Positions 60,929 to 64,000 of a DNA stretch of 64,000 nt are shown piece after piece; the first letter of the stretch is position 1; every line of letters begins with the position of its first letter. The notes below the pieces were generated by a model. That model was not told the origin of the DNA. It searched no databases and worked only from the letters and a program-made list of their open reading frames with translations. The position numbers and the translations under genes were made by a program. The stretch spans positions 116,030 through 180,029 of the forward strand of contig CANQRM010000003.1 in NCBI GenBank assembly GCA_947626265.1. Reading direction: 5' to 3'. The DNA is from an uncultured Oscillospiraceae bacterium. Lineage in GTDB: Bacteria > Bacillota > Clostridia > Oscillospirales > Oscillospiraceae.

Positions 60929-61174
60929 ATGACTATTTCATCCAAAGCCGAAGTGGAAAAGCTGCAGGAGACGCTGCGGCAGTGCGGCGGCGACGTGTGG
61001 ATAGAGAATATCCGCGGCGAGCGGGTGGACCTGAAGGACGACTTGGGCTTTTTCCAGGGCGTGGCAAAGCTCATCGGGAACGACGACGGCGAGTATGAGC
61101 TGTTCGCCCGCAGGACCGAGGACGAGTGCCGCCTGATGGACTTCTGCTTCTGGCAGACCCGCAAGGCCGGCTGA
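60929..61174 (+). CDS. Small HPr-like protein
   Basis: 81 aa; AAGGAG lies about ten bases upstream. Starts MTISSKAEVEKLQETLRQCGG and continues DVWIENIRGERVDLKDDLGFFQGVAKLIGNDDGEYELFA. The strand-helix-strand order and the RGERVDLKDDLGFF stretch resemble the short HPr-fold proteins found widely in Clostridia (VSGRYVVDAKSILG in others). The active-site His of true HPr is absent, so it is not a PTS carrier. A weak family call. Confidence 0.55.
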   Translation: MTISSKAEVEKLQETLRQCGGDVWIENIRGERVDLKDDLGFFQGVAKLIGNDDGEYELFARRTEDECRLMDFCFWQTRKAG

Positions 61175-61196
61175 CCCCAGTATCCAACAAAATAAG

Positions 61197-61226
61197 GCAT
61201 CCCCCGGACAGTCGTCCGGGGGATGC
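61197..61226. terminator. Bidirectional terminator
   Basis: Perfect 13-bp stem GCATCCCCCGGAC / GTCCGGGGGATGC, loop AGTC, between convergent genes. Confidence 0.8.
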
Positions 61227-61240
61227 GCGTATATTTGAGT

Positions 61241-64000
61241 TTACTGCTGCACGGGCTCCACGGTGTCCAGCTCCCGGCAGGCGTCCAGCACGGCCTGGCC
61301 GCCGATGACGCATATCCGGCCCGCGGCGCAGACTGCGTCCAGGGTGTCCGCGAAGGCGGTCAATTGTTCCGGCGTGGTGCGGAGTATCTCCCGGCGCTGG
61401 CGGGCAAGATCAGCGCCGGACTGGCCGTTCAGGTACACGCCCGCGGCCCGCAGGCCCTCCATCCAGGGAGAGAGCACCGGCTCCGTGGAGGAGATGGTGC
61501 TGATGATATATTTGTCGATGGGCCCGGCCGCGGCCTCCCGCAGGGCCTGGGACGCCTGGGCGAAGGTGTCCAGAGTGGCGGCGGGGCTGGGGTCCCGGTA
61601 GCTGGTGAAGGCCACGTCGCCCAGGACGCGGACGGAGAGGTTCACACCGTAGGCGCCGCCCTTGACCCGCACCCGGTTCCACAGGTAGTCCAATGTGAGC
61701 AGCTGTCCGGCCACCAGGTCCGCGCCGGTGAAGGCGCTGCCGAGACCGTACAGGTTGGCGCCCCGGGCGGCGAAGCCCACCTGGGCGGGGATGACAAAGC
61801 CCTCCCTGCGGGTGGGCAGGGGAGAATATGCGGCCTTTTCACCCATTCCGCCGCTGTTTAGCACAGCCAGCGCGGAAGACACGAATCCATCGTCCCGGGG
61901 GCCGGTGAGGCTCACGGTGAGGCGTTCGCGAGTGAAGAGTTTTCCGCAGAGATCCGCCATCTCCCGGCACAGGGTTCCTCCCTCCGTCTGGAACGCCTTG
62001 TCCCAGGCCTGATAGGCCCGGAGCATGGACAGGCCCTGGACCGCCTCGCTGACGGCGCCCCGGGCGGAGCCCTGGGCGGCCACGCGCATGGAGCCGTAGG
62101 AGTTGCCGCTCATGGTGATGGACTGCTCCAGGCCCAGCCGCTCCTGGCGGAGGATATTGTAGATGAAGCCGCCGTCGTCGAAGCGGGTGGTATTCAGTAT
62201 CTCCCCCAGCAGGGCCGCGGCGTCGGCTTTGTGGTCCGGCAGCATGGAGATGCTCACCTGCACATAGGGCGTGGCGTGCCCGGTGTCGGCCGCGGGGCCG
62301 AACACGGTCACCGCGGCGCTGAACCGGCCCAGGGTGCCCTCAATGGCGCTGCGCAGGGCCAGCACGTCATAGTGCTCCGTGGCCGCCTGGCCCAGGAGCC
62401 GGGTCAGCAGCTTCGCCTTTTGAAGGCCTTCCAAATCCAAGTCGGACACGTCGAAATAGAGGTCCAGATAGGTGATGCCGTCGGTCTCCACGGGATGGCG
62501 CAGGACCGTGACGCCCTCAATGGCGCCCACCTCCTGCCGGAAGGGCATGCCCTCCTCGGGGATGTCGGACAGCTTTAAGGTGGGCAGGGTCTTGAGCTCC
62601 TCCGGCGTATCCACCTTGCTCTGGCGCTCACGGAGAATACGGAACTCCTCCATGACCTCCTGGATGGCCTCGTCGTCCCAGCCGGCCTTGATGGCGGCGC
62701 AGCGGTCCGCCTCGGCCCGGGCCTTCTCCTGGCCCAGGGTCTTGCTGGGGAGCATGAGGACCCTTGCCCGGTGGCCGTTATCCAGCAGCACCCGGCGCAG
62801 GAAGCCCTCGAACCAGCCCGCGTCTATCTTCTCCCGCAGGGAGGCAAACAGGGCGCTGTAGCTGAAGTTCAGAGCCGGGTCGCCGCCGTAGAGCCACGTC
62901 TCCAGGGAGGAGATGGCGTACACCAGCCCCCGGGGGGTGGTGCCGAAGTCCTTCTCCCGGATGGTGAATTCCAGCCGGTCCAGGATGCTGTGCAGGCGCT
63001 TTTTATCCAGGCCATTATCCGCAAGGGCGGAGAGAGTGCCCTCCGCCGTCTGCCAGATGCGGTCCTTTTGGGCCGGGTCGGCGTTTTTGATCTCCAGCAC
63101 GGCGTAGAGCTGCTGCACCCCGTCCATCTTGTCCAGCACCACGTCCTCGGCCAGCTTATCGTCCAGCAGGGCCTTGGCCAGCGGCGCCTCGTTGGAGCCG
63201 CAGAGATACTGGCTCAATACGGAGAAGGCCACGTCCGGCTCGATGTCGTCATATTTCCCGAAGACCCAGCCCCCGGCCAGGATAGCCTTGTTGCGCTCGT
63301 CCTCTTCGGCGCCTATCTCATAATAACAGGTCTGCTCCGGCGGGGCCACGGGGGCCTGCATGGGGATGTCCGCGTCCGGGTCGATGCGCTCATAGGGGGC
63401 CAGGAACCCGTCCAGCTTTGCCAATACCGCGTCCAGGTCCATCTGCCCGTCCAGGAAGATATAGCTGTTGGAGGGGTGGTAGAACCGGGCGTGGTTCGCC
63501 AGATACTCCTCATAGGTCAGCTCCGGGATGTGGTCCGGGTGGCCGCCGGACTCATAGCCGTAGCAGCTGTCCGGGAACAGCAGCCGGTCCAGGGCCGCCT
63601 CCATGACCCGGTCGGCGGAGCCGTAGGCGCCCTTCATCTCGTTGTACACCACGCCGTTGAAGCGAAGCTCCCCCTCGGGGCTGTCCAATTCATAGTGCCA
63701 GCCCTCCTGCCGGAAGGCGTGGGGGTCATGGAGGGAGAGGGGGTGCAGCACTGCGTCCATGTATACGTCGATGAGGTTCAGGAAATCCTGGGCATTGCGG
63801 CTGGATACGGGGTACATGGTTTTGTCCGGGAAGGTCATGGCGTTCAGAAACGTGGCCATGGAGCTCTTCAAAAGCTCCACGAAGGGCTCCTTCACCGGGT
63901 ACTTCTCCGAGCCGTTCAGAACCGAGTGCTCCAGGATGTGGAACACGCCCGTGTCGTCCTGGGGGATGGTCTTGAAGGCGATGGAGAAGGTCTTGTTGTC
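61241..64000 (-). CDS. M16C-family zinc peptidase (presequence-protease type), N-terminus beyond window
   Basis: About 920 codons visible; the reading frame stays open to base 64000, so the true start lies outside. The inverted zinc motif HILEH occurs in FHILEHSVLNGSEKYPVKEPFV, followed by TFPDKTMYPVSSRN and the third ligand region NEMKGAY. The two-lobed clam-shell layout is complete: a second half begins near LKTLPTLKLSDIPE, with KGGAYGVNLSV near the end. Such enzymes degrade small peptides. Cytoplasmic, as no signal can be judged. Confidence 0.92.
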   Translation of the reverse strand, partial: DNKTFSIAFKTIPQDDTGVFHILEHSVLNGSEKYPVKEPFVELLKSSMATFLNAMTFPDKTMYPVSSRNAQDFLNLIDVYMDAVLHPLSLHDPHAFRQEGWHYELDSPEGELRFNGVVYNEMKGAYGSADRVMEAALDRLLFPDSCYGYESGGHPDHIPELTYEEYLANHARFYHPSNSYIFLDGQMDLDAVLAKLDGFLAPYERIDPDADIPMQAPVAPPEQTCYYEIGAEEDERNKAILAGGWVFGKYDDIEPDVAFSVLSQYLCGSNEAPLAKALLDDKLAEDVVLDKMDGVQQLYAVLEIKNADPAQKDRIWQTAEGTLSALADNGLDKKRLHSILDRLEFTIREKDFGTTPRGLVYAISSLETWLYGGDPALNFSYSALFASLREKIDAGWFEGFLRRVLLDNGHRARVLMLPSKTLGQEKARAEADRCAAIKAGWDDEAIQEVMEEFRILRERQSKVDTPEELKTLPTLKLSDIPEEGMPFRQEVGAIEGVTVLRHPVETDGITYLDLYFDVSDLDLEGLQKAKLLTRLLGQAATEHYDVLALRSAIEGTLGRFSAAVTVFGPAADTGHATPYVQVSISMLPDHKADAAALLGEILNTTRFDDGGFIYNILRQERLGLEQSITMSGNSYGSMRVAAQGSARGAVSEAVQGLSMLRAYQAWDKAFQTEGGTLCREMADLCGKLFTRERLTVSLTGPRDDGFVSSALAVLNSGGMGEKAAYSPLPTRREGFVIPAQVGFAARGANLYGLGSAFTGADLVAGQLLTLDYLWNRVRVKGGAYGVNLSVRVLGDVAFTSYRDPSPAATLDTFAQASQALREAAAGPIDKYIISTISSTEPVLSPWMEGLRAAGVYLNGQSGADLARQRREILRTTPEQLTAFADTLDAVCAAGRICVIGGQAVLDACRELDTVEPVQQ

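Noticed and set aside
1..64000. tRNA or rRNA genes, prophage or CRISPR-Cas
   Set aside because: No tRNA fold, rRNA sequence, phage structural gene, cas gene or repeat-spacer array was seen by eye; a tRNAscan or CRISPR search could still find something short.

Overview
The window looks like chromosome from a GC-rich, spore-forming member of the Clostridia, most likely an Oscillospirales gut bacterium (Flavonifractor/Oscillibacter/Lawsonibacter type). The reasons are a sigma-G gene, AddAB recombination nuclease in place of RecBCD, a T-box leader, a 6S-type RNA, a zinc-type L31, an AlaX editing protein, many short intergenic terminators and strong AGGAGG ribosome sites. No plasmid, prophage, CRISPR array, rRNA or tRNA gene was found. 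The species call is an inference from gene content.

Layout. 0-8.9 kb: an rRNA-type methyltransferase (cut by the left edge), the Mn exporter mntP, the addB-addA operon (apparently leaderless), rpmE and a 54-aa protein. 8.9-12.2 kb: a three-gene ABC uptake operon (binding protein, permease, ATPase) behind a T-box leader whose specifier reads TGG, so it is most likely a tryptophan transporter; a 10-codon ORF with one Trp codon lies between the T-box terminator and the first gene. 12.2-18.7 kb: psuG, a DUF1294 protein, AlaX, a lipoprotein, kdgK-eda, a 6S-like RNA and a DUF1292 protein. 18.9-24.5 kb: envelope genes (class A PBP, SH3/NlpC endopeptidase) and a U32 peptidase. 24.5-30.3 kb: RlmI-like methyltransferase, uvrB, DegV, endonuclease IV.

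30.3-32.9 kb is a more AT-rich island in which an IS110-family element of 1,640 bp has split an SRPBCC-domain gene; removing the element plus one copy of a CT core restores the reading frame exactly. The non-coding end upstream of the transposase has the layout expected of a bridge RNA.

33-44.2 kb is a hexuronate catabolic locus: uxaC, an MFS transporter, uxaB and uxaA on the minus strand, divergent from a TRAP transporter (dctPQM) and a cupin. With kdgK-eda at 16-17.7 kb this completes the route from glucuronate/galacturonate to pyruvate and glyceraldehyde-3-phosphate. 44.2-50.9 kb: a histidine-phosphatase/GNAT fusion coupled to a metallophosphoesterase, small HTH proteins including a HigA without a toxin, prfC, and an LtaS-like protein that has lost its catalytic residues. 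51-64 kb: NSS and CLC transporters, an ATP-grasp/esterase pair, pepT, a radical SAM protein, sigG with a sigma-F-like promoter, an XRE/SLOG divergent pair with paired operators, an HPr-like protein and an M16C peptidase cut by the right edge.
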